Shown here in pieces: positions 43,367 through 55,195 of a stretch of 64,000 nucleotides of DNA. The stretch covers positions 62,001 to 126,000 of the forward strand of contig RXIC02000078.1 of NCBI GenBank assembly GCA_003952965.2. The letters are read 5' to 3'. The notes under the pieces are model-generated. The model made no database searches. It saw only the letters and a program-made list of their open reading frames with translations, and was not told where the DNA came from. The stretch is from Morella rubra. Lineage: Eukaryota; Streptophyta; Magnoliopsida; Fagales; Myricaceae. Made by a program: the position numbers and the translations under genes. Position 1 is the stretch's first letter, and each line of letters begins with the position of its first letter.

Positions 43367-44162
43367 ATGAACTGCCGTACTTGGAAGATGCATAAAGATG
43401 AACTTCCAGCTATGCTTTTCATAATTATTCCACTCTTAATATTGCTCCCTATCACTGCTAATGGGGATGATCCTCTCTCTACGTTCTGTAACCCAGATTT
43501 CAATTACACACGCAACAGCCCATTCGAAAACAACCTCAAGCTTCTTCGCGAGTCTTTGCCTTCAAATACTTCGGTGAATGGTTTCTACAGCACCTCTGTT
43601 GGAGGGGACGCAGATAGAGTATACGGACAAGCGCTTTGCAGGGGGGATGTCAATTCGACAGTTTGCCGGAGTTGTGTAGAGAAAGCAAGCCAGAAAATCT
43701 TGAATCAGTGTCAGAGTGAAGATGCTCTTATATGGTTTGAACTTTGTCAAGTTCGCTACTCTTTCCGGATGTTCTTTGCCTCGATGGATTATACCGGAAA
43801 GTATCCAGAGCAGAATAATATGGAGAAAAATATATCACATCCAGATCGTTTTGATCGAGTATTAACGTACTTAATGAAGAACATCTCGTATAAGGCTGCT
43901 TCTGCCCCTTCTAATGCAATGTTTGCTACTGGGGAAATCAAATGTTCAAGGAAGCAAACAATTTATGGTCTTGTACAGTGTACCAGAGATATGTCGGAAA
44001 GTGACTGTCACACTTGTTTGCAGTTTGCGTTAGGAGATCTTCGGGCATGCTGCTCTTCTCTGGAAGGGGGGATTGTTGTCAGTAGGACTTGTAATGTGAG
44101 GTTTGAGCTGTACCCATTCTACAACTCCTCCAGATTTCTATTAACCTACCCAACTTCTGAAG
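43367..44162 (+). pseudogene. CRK subtype B, ectodomain exon only (CRK4, left arm)
   Basis: Exon 1 is intact: signal peptide (LFIIIPLLILLPITANG) and two DUF26 domains with CRGDVNSTVCRSC and CTRDMSESDCHTC. It ends at a good donor (TCTGAAG|gtaagg). The membrane and kinase exons that should follow are missing, because the inverted repeat stops in intron 1 at about 44877. If the intron is not spliced, translation continues eight residues (GKDLKIFD) to TAA at 44186-44188 and gives a 273-residue protein. That product would be secreted and built of two DUF26 domains, the architecture of cysteine-rich repeat secretory proteins. The sequence is identical over this frame to the mirror copy at 50372-51193. 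Whether it is a dead fragment or an expressed secreted protein cannot be told from sequence. Confidence 0.85.
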
Positions 44163-44877
44163 GTAAGGATCTAAAGATCTTTGACTAATTGTCCGTAAAT
44201 GAATTAAAGTCTGCAATTTACTTGGGGAAGGAAAAAGTTTACACCTTGGCCATTTTAAGTAAGTTGGTTGCACAAATCACTACTTGATAGTGATTGATAA
44301 GCGCATTACCAAATTATTGCCCTCAGGGGATTTCCCCTGCTTTCAAAAGAATGATTCCTATATGCATTAAATTGTGTAGAAAATGTCATTTCATTTGTCT
44401 GTGGTCTATATGCAAAAGTATGTCATGGATTCTATCTTGTTCAGATTTGTGAGTTAAAGACGATATCTGACAGTCAATTGTGCAATTAGGCGTAGTACTC
44501 CAACTCTCAGAAAGTAACTTTTGCGTCCCGCTAAGCGCTAAAAAAGTTAGAGGCCCATTTTGGTGTTTTTTCAACCGTTGGATTTCTGACGCATTATCAG
44601 TGTCTTCAATACCATCAGCGACATCCAACCTATGGATTAAAAAAAAAGACTGGTGTGGCAATTTCTAGTTGGGTTGGTCAAGTCTTCAAAAATTTACCCG
44701 GCTCAATTATGAATTTATATGGTCCATCTTCGGCAATGTACCGAGCCGAGGCGTGGCCTGAATCTAATCGAAAGCAGAACAAGTAGGAAAGCTTGTTTGA
44801 TCGTCTTGTTCCTACAAGATTTTTAGATGTAGACAATAGAATTAGGCTCACAATGAATTTTTAGGTTGATAGGCTTG

Positions 44878-47800
44878 CATAATGTAGGATATGGTACACT
44901 GATATAGATCATGATACTTTTTGAGTTTCGTGGTAGACATAGCGAGCATAGCATATGAGACTAATGTCTATGAGGATGTGTGGTTTGTCTCGTGGTATCT
45001 ATTAAGGTGTGATCATGGTTTGAAGTCTAGGAACCCAATTGCAGAGCCTGGGTGGTTTTTTCTTTTGGGTCTTGTTGCTCTTTTATGGTATGGTTGGTCA
45101 TTATGCAATGTATGATTGCCCTTTTGTCGGTTATATAGTAGTAGTGTGTTTTTTACTCGGCACTGAGGGCTAATGGATTTAATTACATAGTGACATCTAG
45201 TTCTCTCCGTTTTTGTATATGAGCTCAATCAGCTATTAATTCATTCTGTTATAATATTGTCGAAAAATGTTGAAAAGATTGCAGAGGAGCACTAGCCAAT
45301 TATACACGCCTTGTCAGTGGAGAAACATTTCCATAGAGTATTTGGCTAATTCCGACGCCACTTATGGGTTGATGGCCATTAACGCAAGAGTGTTTAGTGA
45401 ATTCTTGGAAAGAAATTGCTCATCATGGACTATTCATACTTATTAATCTTGATAGGTCAGATGCTACATGATGACTTTTCAAGACAAATCTCACAACAAC
45501 ACTAGTCTCGTGAAAAGGTAGAGATTTTTTGGCAAGTGTTCTAAACACAAGGTAAATATGAAAATTCAGAGAAACCATTCCCTGTGTTTTATCTGTGGTC
45601 ACAGATATTAGCTTAATTACGATACCTCTCCACAATTATCTCTTGATTCGGTCTGGATGAGTGTGTTTCTAATCTCTAGAGGGTTGTTAGACTGTCTCTA
45701 TGTATAGCGAACTGGGAAGTTAGCGGTTTAAGAATTGGCTATTAGAGGTGAAATTTATCTATGGCTCCAACGCGCATCTGAGGGAGCTTTTAGAGATCAG
45801 ATGGTAGCCGCCCACTTTTCTTATTAGCTATATATAACGCGCGTTTCCAACGCACAAGCAAACGCTTGTCGTAACGTCTTTTGGTGATGTGTTGGCAATA
45901 GTAGGGAGGATGGAAAAGGCTGCCCTATGTGTATCGAATATTCATGTCTCGAGACACCAGCAAGTCGCTCGAGAAACTGTTGCGACGTTATTTAATCTTC
46001 TGTTTCGAATTGCTTCTTCCTAGCCCCGTGTATCTTGAATCCGTATTCGAACTGCCTAATATTCTTCGGGTGTTTATGGTCGAATACCTCACTGTTCTCT
46101 AATTTAGCAATTTTGATGATATAAGAGCTAGATCATATATAGGTAGCTGATGACATAATCCTTCAACGAGTCTTTGATACTATTTATGAGCTGCTAATGA
46201 TTAATTTATGGATACTGATGCTCGTATATTACAGTATTTAAAGGAGAAGAGTCAGTAACACTGAGCTGTATGTCTAAGGATAATTTGGAAATTGTACATA
46301 TAGATATGAGAATAAGACGATGCACTATTCAATACCTATCATATTGGATCGCGAATGAATTCTAGACTTAGAGGATGATCTATTATCTTTTGGTGCCATC
46401 ACAGCTGGATTGTGATCGTACCGGGTTGTCAAAATAGCATCTTCCCACGCAATTATTGTTTTGGTGGAGGGATGACTTTACAGTGAAGAGGAGAATACAC
46501 TTTTATGCGCAGAATATTAACAGAGAATCCTGGCTAGAGAAAACACAAAGGATGGTTCGCGTATAAGGAGTTAATAAAGGACACGCCCTTATTCTATTGT
46601 ATTTGCGACCAGCATATTGGGCCACATTGCGGAATTGCTATGCTGAACTCTCTTCACGATAAAGTCACTGTGCTTCATACGACTGAGATGAAAAATGAAC
46701 ACGTTCGAGCACTACATAACAACTTCTTCTAATGTAATATAGAGGTGCAAACAATCATTGAGGGGTCTTTTTTAGTGGGAGAGGCTAGGTGGAATCCGGT
46801 GGTGAATGAATGCTTGTTAACTGATCCCACTCAATTGTAAGGAAAGTTGAAAAACACGATATTATTTTACTTTGTCATCATACTTTGTTACATCATACGT
46901 TTATTAACTTCTGATAGGGAGAGAAAAGTCTTCTATATGTGGGTTCCAACTCAGTATATGTATAGAAGCATTACGGAGTCGCACTGTGATCTAAAAGTAT
47001 CACATAGAAATGAGATAAACAAAATTGGTCATCACTGAGGTTATATCGCAACATTGTCGCAGCGCAATGAGCACAGTCTCAGGTACAAATTCTGGGAGTG
47101 TTCATCGAGAGTCTTCTGTTTGGTCGATTCTGCAGTCAAGAATAGAGCTCTTAAGAGTATATAGTATCGTTACAGGTGCGATACGTAGTTGCTTACAAGA
47201 GAGAATAGGCGGAGGTACTCTTTTTCTCGAGCTGGTTCATTTGAATGCTATGCCTATGTCTTGTTCACACTATACTCATTGGCGTAAGAATGGCATTACA
47301 GTCTACGCTACTGCTTATTCAAGAGATTCTCTATTGTTTCTGGCATCGCTAGGCCGGATGAGAAAGTTTTCAATATTCGGCGCCAGTGAACCACTGATCA
47401 TGAGAGGCACTAGACTATATATTAATCACACGCTCATTATGACTTTCATGACTGCAAAGGGAGCATTTGGAGTGATATTAATGGCCTTTTGATATATAGA
47501 AAAGGAGGATAGAATAGCCTGCCAGTACCACTTGCTGATGGTTTAGGATTGGCCTATAGCGATAGCAAGTCGTTTTGCGGATTGTAGCAAATAAACGGGC
47601 AACGGCAACATTGTTGGCGAACATGTCCAATTTAGTCCGCACGCAACTGTCAGCGGCGAGTCGTTTCTCAACGTGCACGCACTCTTAACATTTGTATGTT
47701 CACAACAGTGTTGTTGTTTTTTTTTTTTTTTCCTTTTTTGGCAATACAACTCCCCTGAACATTTTCTAATGAAGGCAAAATTTTTTCTCCACATTTCTAA

Positions 47801-47945
47801 ATTCACCTCCCCATTTTCTTTCTTCAAAATTTTGCCCCTTCCTTGTCTAGACAGATAATCACGTATGTATAATGTTACGGATAAATTTTGGTATATATTT
47901 GTTGATTTTGCAATCATGCTCAAATAGTACTAAGAGTCGAAATCT
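44878..47945. other. Central spacer of the inverted repeat: unique, partly unrecognised
   Basis: This DNA has no second copy in the window. 44880-47000 has no supported gene; all frames are short. A decayed Mutator-type transposase segment lies at about 47160-47560. 47600-47945 is the 3' flank of the right-hand CRK4, with a T20-type run near 47713. Stops and frame changes inside recognisable transposase motifs suggest either an old element or uncorrected long-read sequence. Confidence 0.6.
47160..47560 (+). pseudogene. Mutator-like (MuDR-type) transposase fragment, decayed
   Basis: Three + strand blocks in shifting frames resemble plant MULE transposases. IRSCLQERIGGGTLFLELVH resembles the LRAS...F.IV segment. 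FW....G.ESFQYSAPV, with two stops, resembles FWAF.P.IEGF.YCRPV. EPLIMRGTRLYINHTLIMT, followed by GVILMAF and YIEKED, resembles RPLI.IDGTHLYGKYKHTL, then PLAFAIVEKED. The spacing between the first and second blocks is shorter than usual. Catalytic residues are not all kept (DGTHL reads RGTRL). The C-terminal zinc-finger part is absent. Assignment is by remembered family motifs and is tentative. Confidence 0.45.
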
Positions 47946-50900
47946 TCATCTTGCTGAAAAACCGGAGTCAGTTAGCTGATTCATGGAAGGATTTGTTGAG
48001 AGAAGCAGATCACTCTGAATGCGTACTCCGCGAACAGCTAACGCAGGATGTTTTGGTTCAGGTAGGGTTATTGCTTCGTTTCCCAACAGAACTACTGCAG
48101 ATGACATGGTGGGTCTTTCTGCTGGATCTTCTTGCACACATAAAAGACCGATATGCATGCATTTCAAAGCTTCTCTGGTCGGGCAGGACTCCATCAACAA
48201 AGGGTCTAGGAATTCCAATTCTTTCCCTTCATTCCATAATCTCCATGCCTGTGAATGAGAAGTCAAAAGGGATTAAATTTTGTGCATACCTGCATTCATT
48301 TTGCCAAGAACCTTACTTCATGGAGATGAATTTAACATACGTACGTATGCAATGAGTGTCTGGGCATGCTTCGTGAGGTAGAAGCCGCTATTTCTCTTCC
48401 CACTTAAAATCTCAAGCAAGATCACGCCAAAACTGAAAACATCAGATTTTACGGAAAATATTCCCTCCATTGCATACTCAGGAGCCATGTATCCGCTGTT
48501 TTAGCAAAGCATTTCGAAGCTTTCTTCTTAGATGAACTAGCCGATTTTCAGAAAAAGAATTACATATGAAACAAAAGAAGCAGACTCACTAGGTTCCAAC
48601 GACTCTTCTAGTGTTAGCCATGTTCTGGTTTTCACCAAAGATCCTTGCCATGCCAAAATCTGATATTTTTGCGACCATTTCATGGTCCAGCAGTATATTG
48701 CTGGGTTTTAGATCCCGATGAATGATTTTAAGCCGGGAGTCCTCGTGAAGATAAAGAAGACCTCTGGCAATTCCATCAATGATGTTGTAGCATGTCTTCC
48801 AGTCAAGCTGAGTGCGTTTCTCTAAATCTGAACTCGGGACATAATTAATAGACAAAAGTTAAGTGTTTGGGATTATGTCTGTACATGTCAGTTGTACGAT
48901 GTATTGGAGTGATTTGGCCAAAAACGAAGTTAAGCAGCGGAAGGGTGGAAGGAACAAACCAAAGATAAATAAGTCGAGACTTCTGTTGGGCATAAATTCG
49001 TACACAAGCAGCTTTTCCTCTCCCTCTATTGCACATCCCAAGAGCTTCACAAGGTTTCTGTGTTGAAGTTTTGCAATAAGGATGAGCTCATTTTCAAGCT
49101 CCTCCATGCCTTGCCATGATTTCCTTGATAGCCTTTAACCGCTACTTCCATTCCATCTGGCAGCACACCCTGAGAAGAATATCCCGAATCAGGGATAATT
49201 TGAGGACTATTAAGCAATTATTGGACCACATAAAAACAGAAGTTGGTATTACCTTGTAGACACTGCCAAATCCACCTTTTCCGAGCTTGTTTGAGTCTGA
49301 AAAGTCATCTGTAGCTGCCATTATAAGGGATAGATCCATGAAGAGCAGTTCTTCAGAATTCACTAATCCACCGTCTTGCGTAATGGCAACCCCAGTGGGG
49401 CTTGCCAACTCGTGCAACAGCGTATTCTGGCTTCTCTCATCATCATCTGAATATTAAACATGAAAGCTCGTTGTTTGTAATCGAAGAATAGTTCATAATA
49501 TTAGCCAGTGAGGTAACTCACCTCTTTGCGGTCTCTTCTTCCACCTCCGATAAAGAGCACAAGACCCAAAGAAAACAGCCAGAATTGCTATTGGTATACA
49601 TATAACCACGACAACCACCCAAATCTTCCATGCAGCCCCTGCTTTTTAACGAAAATAAGTACATGAACTTTCAGTGTTCTATTAGCAAGCTATCAACCTA
49701 AATTCATTGTGAGCCTAATTCTATTGTCTACATCTAAAAATCTTGTAGGAACAAGACGATCAAACAAGCTTTCCTACTTGTTCTGCTTTCGATTAGATTC
49801 AGGCCACGCCTCGGCTCGGTACATTGCCGAAGATGGACCATATAAATTCATAATTGAGCCGGGTAAATTTTTGAAGACTTGACCAACCCAACTAGAAATT
49901 GCCACACCAGTCTTTTTTTTTAATCCATAGGTTGGATGTCGCTGATGGTATTGAAGACACTGATAATGCGTCAGAAATCCAACGGTTGAAAAAACACCAA
50001 AATGGGCCTCTAACTTTTTTAGCGCTTAGCGGGACGCAAAAGTTACTTTCTGAGAGTTGGAGTACTACGCCTAATTGCACAATTGACTGTCAGATATCGT
50101 CTTTAACTCACAAATCTGAACAAGATAAAATCCATGACATACTTTTGCATATAGACCACAGACAAATGAAATGACATTTTCTACACAATTTAATGCATAT
50201 AGGAATCATTCTTTTGAAAGCAGGGGAAATCCCCTGAGGGCAATAATTTGGTAATGCGCTTATCAATCACTATCAAGTAGTGATTTGTGCAACCAACTTA
50301 CTTAAAATGGCCAAGGTGTAAACTTTTTCCTTCCCCAAGTAAATTGCAGACTTTAATTCATTTACGGACAATTAGTCAAAGATCTTTAGATCCTTACCTT
50401 CAGAAGTTGGGTAGGTTAATAGAAATCTGGAGGAGTTGTAGAATGGGTACAGCTCAAACCTCACATTACAAGTCCTACTGACAACAATCCCCCCTTCCAG
50501 AGAAGAGCAGCATGCCCGAAGATCTCCTAACGCAAACTGCAAACAAGTGTGACAGTCACTTTCCGACATATCTCTGGTACACTGTACAAGACCATAAATT
50601 GTTTGCTTCCTTGAACATTTGATTTCCCCAGTAGCAAACATTGCATTAGAAGGGGCAGAAGCAGCCTTATACGAGATGTTCTTCATTAAGTACGTTAATA
50701 CTCGATCAAAACGATCTGGATGTGATATATTTTTCTCCATATTATTCTGCTCTGGATACTTTCCGGTATAATCCATCGAGGCAAAGAACATCCGGAAAGA
50801 GTAGCGAACTTGACAAAGTTCAAACCATATAAGAGCATCTTCACTCTGACACTGATTCAAGATTTTCTGGCTTGCTTTCTCTACACAACTCCGGCAAACT

Positions 50901-51193
50901 GTCGAATTGACATCCCCCCTGCAAAGCGCTTGTCCGTATACTCTATCTGCGTCCCCTCCAACAGAGGTGCTGTAGAAACCATTCACCGAAGTATTTGAAG
51001 GCAAAGACTCGCGAAGAAGCTTGAGGTTGTTTTCGAATGGGCTGTTGCGTGTGTAATTGAAATCTGGGTTACAGAACGTAGAGAGAGGATCATCCCCATT
51101 AGCAGTGATAGGGAGCAATATTAAGAGTGGAATAATTATGAAAAGCATAGCTGGAAGTTCATCTTTATGCATCTTCCAAGTACGGCAGTTCAT
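47946..51193 (-). pseudogene. CRK subtype B, full-length with one-base frameshift (CRK4, right arm)
   Basis: Seven exons on -: complement of 50398-51193, 49522-49638, 49253-49446, 48960-49169, 48590-48827, 48345-48495 and 47946-48248. They total 2009 bases, one short of 670 codons. The missing base is in exon 4: GTTAAAGGCTATC where CRK2 has GTTAAAAGGCTGTC, immediately after the VAVK lysine, so exon 4 is 210 instead of 211 bases. All else looks sound: signal peptide, two DUF26 Cys motifs, membrane helix (VVVVICIPIAILAVF), [34 protein letters not shown] homopolymer base-calling error would explain it and would make this a normal 669-residue kinase. Exons 2-7 have no mirror copy in the left arm. 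Confidence 0.88.
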
Positions 51194-54100
51194 AGGCTGA
51201 TTACTCTAGCTTATTGGTGGTCGAGATGGAAAGGTACATAACCTGGTTTCTGATGAGGCACGAAAGGAATCCAAATGCTTCCTGGTCCCCTGTAGAACGT
51301 TTCAGTCCTTCCAAAAGGATTTACCCAAAAACTTGTGCAACATTAATTAACTGTTGCACAGAAATTTCCAGGATTATAATGCCGGATAGTGACATGATTC
51401 TCGAGATTGCTGACTTCCTCTTTCAGTACTGCGAATATTCAGAACTTCTCATCCATCGGTCGCGCTGCCAATCCGTCAATTCCAATGGATGTGTAACCCC
51501 CCGGTCCACGCTCCAAACGGAAGGACTTCACCGTAAAATAAAAAGCTTTTTACCTGTTTACGCGATTTCTCCCGGCACGGCTGGTCGTACATTTTTGGGA
51601 ACTGATATGAGAAATGTTCAGGATCCATGTGAGCAGTAAAAAAAATGAAAATAAAATTAGAAAGATAGAAATTTAAGTCGTTTTGAAACCTATATCTATC
51701 TATAGAAATTTAGAAAGAAATTTATTATAAGAAAAATAAAGTACAAAAAATGGTAACACAACGTCAAGTACAAAACTTCAATACACTTAATTTCAAGATT
51801 AGCGAGAATAACAATATAGCCCTATCCATACACTTGAGTTTTCAAACATGGCGGGGATTTCCATAAATGCAAAGATGTGAAGCTTGTCTTGTCTTGTCGT
51901 TTGTTTGTTTTTCTTTTACCTAATCCTTACGGCTTGTCTAAAAGTAAACTTTCCCTTGTCAAGAACAGCACTCCATTGAATGCATCGTTGAAAACCAACT
52001 TCATGCAAGGGCAGCTATCGGTGAAAGAAAGAATGTAAATGCATTTCGTGGAATAAGATGCACGTGAAAGTTCTACGGTTTACCTTTTGATAAATAAGAA
52101 ATGACAAAAGAAATGTAAGTCTTGACTTATCAAAAGCCTAGCTAAGTCTTGACTTTTTGGGACGTATTTCTCTATCCTGAAAAGCCTGTTTTGCTTATTA
52201 GACAAAAAAATAGAAAAAGAAAAAAGCCTGTTTTGTTCTAGGCGCTGGCGGCCCTCTTGACAATTTCAAAGGCCAAATAAGTTTACCGTGGCGTTTTAAC
52301 CGTCGCGTTTGTTTTCTTAAAATTTTATCTTTTAAAATTTTATTATTATTATAAAAATTTATCTTCTCTCTTTTATCACTTTTTCGCTTTTTGCGGATTT
52401 TGCTTAATGAGACAAAGTCCTCGTTGAGAGAACTCATCCACTTTTATTGAAAGTTGATGGACAATTCAAACTGGATCGATGAATGATTGGTTTATTCACT
52501 AGCCGCTAGCGGCATGAGCTCCCATCAACTACAAAAGTTCCTAATAGTTTATTATCACTGAAAAATCATATTAAGACGCTATTAACATCGTTAGAGTAAA
52601 TAGGTGAGAATTTCTCCTTCTATTTTAAAATTAATAACAATTTTAGAATAAATCTTAAAATTGTTGAGCCAGATAAATATAAATCAATCAAAACAAAATA
52701 AGGAGTGAAATAATAATATAAATATTAATTACACAATAAATAAGATTTTATTGACAAAGTGGAAAATCTTTAAACTTATCTTTCAAATTTTGAAAAGACT
52801 CATTAATCTTTTGAACACTTTGACCAAATTTATCCAAATACAATTCAATTTGAATTTAAATTTTGCACGAAATTTTGCCAGCACTAAAACACTACAATTA
52901 ATCATAAATGTATGTGAAAATATAGAGGGACAGAGCAGCTTCAGAATCTCTGTAAAAACCTTTATTTGGATTATATATGCAAGAGGTAGTGTTATAGCAA
53001 ATATATATATGGAAAAAAAATCATAATTAGTCTTGTAAAAATCATTTTCATATCCACTATTATCAAATCGGCAATTTGAGCTCTTTATCTCCCTCTATGT
53101 TTCCACAAAGAAATTTGTAATTAATTGTTTGTGTTTTAGTGTTGGCAAGATTTCATACCAAATTTAAATTTAAATTGAATTGTATTTAGATAAGTTTGGT
53201 CAAAGTGTTTAAGAGATTAATGAATCTTTTCAAAATTTGAAAAGTAAGTTTAAATGTTTGTTTCTTGTGTGATTGATATTTCTTTTATTATTTAGCTGCT
53301 TATTTTGTTGATTGATTATTCATATGTAGTGGTATTTGAGAGCCAAAATTTCCAACTCAATAAAATTACTCTTCAAAATTCTCTCTCTTCACATCAAATT
53401 ATCACTTTTTACTCGAAATAAATATAAAAAATTCTTTTAAATAATTTCTTTTTACTTTTTTACCAACTCCAACGCCTTAATATTTTAAACACTCTAACAT
53501 TTTAACAATCAAACACCACTCTAACTCAATAATTTTAGAATTTATTTTAAAATTATTATTAATTAATCACTACTAAGAACTTCGGGAGTTGGTGGGAGCT
53601 CATGCCGCTAGCTGCCACTGAATAAACCAATCATTCATCGATCCAGTTTGAATTGTCCATCAGACTTTCAATAACAGTGGATGATTTCCCTCAAAGACGG
53701 CGTTGTCTAATTTAACATCTTTTGCCTTTGAAATTGTCACGAGGGCCGTCGGGGCACTAGAACAAAACAGGTTTTTCAGGACAGAGAAATACGTCCCAAA
53801 AAAATCTGTTTTTGTTACGTGTGTGACTTGGCTTTTGAAAAATCAAGACTCACATTTCTTTCGACGTAAGAATGACAAAATTCACAGGCATGAATTCTTA
53901 TTCAACGAGATGCATTTATATTTTTTATTTATTTTATTAACACGTTTCACACATGTCACATTTTAATTGGAAATTTTTTTCCCATTAAATATTTTAATGA
54001 TGCTGGGCCTAGTGAAATTTTGAACAAAAATGACAAACTCAATGAATTTTTTTTAAAAAACTCAGTCAGTACTGTTTTTTAAAAAACCCTAAAACTTAGA

Positions 54101-54323
54101 GAGTGATTTGTCATTTTCTCTTGTTTATATTACATACTTGCTAACTTACCCAAAAAATCATATCTATATAAAATTCAGGTGACTATTGTACAAGCTGAAC
54201 TAATTAAGCTAGCTATTGCAATACTGGAAAATCATTATATATATATATATATATATATATTACATTAATAAGCGACAAGCACAAACTCTTGTTGCTGTAC
54301 CATACAGCGTTAACGGAGTTTGA
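51194..54323. other. Intergenic region CRK4-CRK3 (right arm)
   Basis: Mirror of 37096-43366 without the two Mutator-like insertions. It holds the CRK4 5' flank (51194-51800), the fold-back repeat (about 52090-53930) and an AT microsatellite at about 54236-54262. No gene is supported. Confidence 0.75.
52090..53930. repeat. Fold-back inverted repeat, right-arm copy
   Basis: Same structure as 37505-39345 in reverse: gggacgtatttctc at about 52159 pairs with gagaaatacgtccc at about 53785, and gatcgatgaatgattggttt (about 52474) with aaaccaatcattcatcgatc (about 53624). The two halves meet near 52990-53060. Confidence 0.78.
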
Positions 54324-55094
54324 TCACCTTGGCCTGATGTTGGAAATCGATAAGCCGTTGACAGAGAGAGCGTCGTGATCTGTGAATCTCCCCAGATAAG
54401 GCCGGTCGTCTGGGCTGGGAAAGAGTAGTAGTTTCACTTTTCGACATTACAACGACAGATGACATGGTTGGCCTATCATTTGCATCTTCTTGAACACACA
54501 GTAATCCGATATGAAGGTATCTTAGAAATTCTTCTGGACGGCGTGATGATTCAAGCAGTAGAGGATCCATCAACTCCAGTGCGCTTCCCTCATTCCATAG
54601 TTTCCATGCCTGCACCATCATTTACTGCGTTTAGACAACTTCTGGGTTCTCAAATATAACCATGAGAAGTATATAATCCTAACCAGAAAAGCTCACATAT
54701 GCTAGGAGGCTTGGAGCAAGTTTTGATCGATGAAAGCCAGCATTTCTAATCCCAGTTATGATCTCAATCGAGAGTACACCAAAGCTGAAAACATCAGACT
54801 TGATGGAATATAGTCCTTCCATAGCATATTCTGGTCCCATATATCCGCTATGCAAAACATAAAGAAATATGCATAAGAAGATGTAGACATATATATGTAA
54901 TTAGATGACTCAAGGGATACAAATCATAACCAGTTACCAAGTGAAAGCACGAATGATAAGTAGATCAAGCTTTTTCTAATCCTTATCTATGTGAATGAAA
55001 CCTGGTTTATGATTCCTGCAATTTCATGGCAGACCCAAGACTTTTTGCCCTTTCTGGTTTCTACAAGTAAATTTAACCACAACGTATGGCAGGA

Positions 55095-55195
55095 CGATAA
55101 TGTGAAAATTCAGTATTATTGTCAAATGGGAGTGTTTAATATTAGTACAAAGTGGGTAGTTTAGGGTGCACATTGGTAGTTTGAGGGTGCAATGT
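55095..55195. other. Right-arm-specific segment in CRK3 intron
   Basis: Where the left arm has about 45 bases (around cttccctccccgaactatttc), the right arm has about 110 different bases containing gtagtttagggtgcac and gtagtttgagggtgcaatgt. These resemble the termini of the MITE at 8790-9040 (gtagttagagggtgcaaagt), so this may be a related, rearranged MITE. Confidence 0.5.

Noticed and set aside
47025..47492. 155-codon open frame in the spacer as a new gene
   Set aside because: Its parts resemble Mutator transposase segments and neighbouring matches lie in other frames with stops, so it is better read as a decayed transposon.
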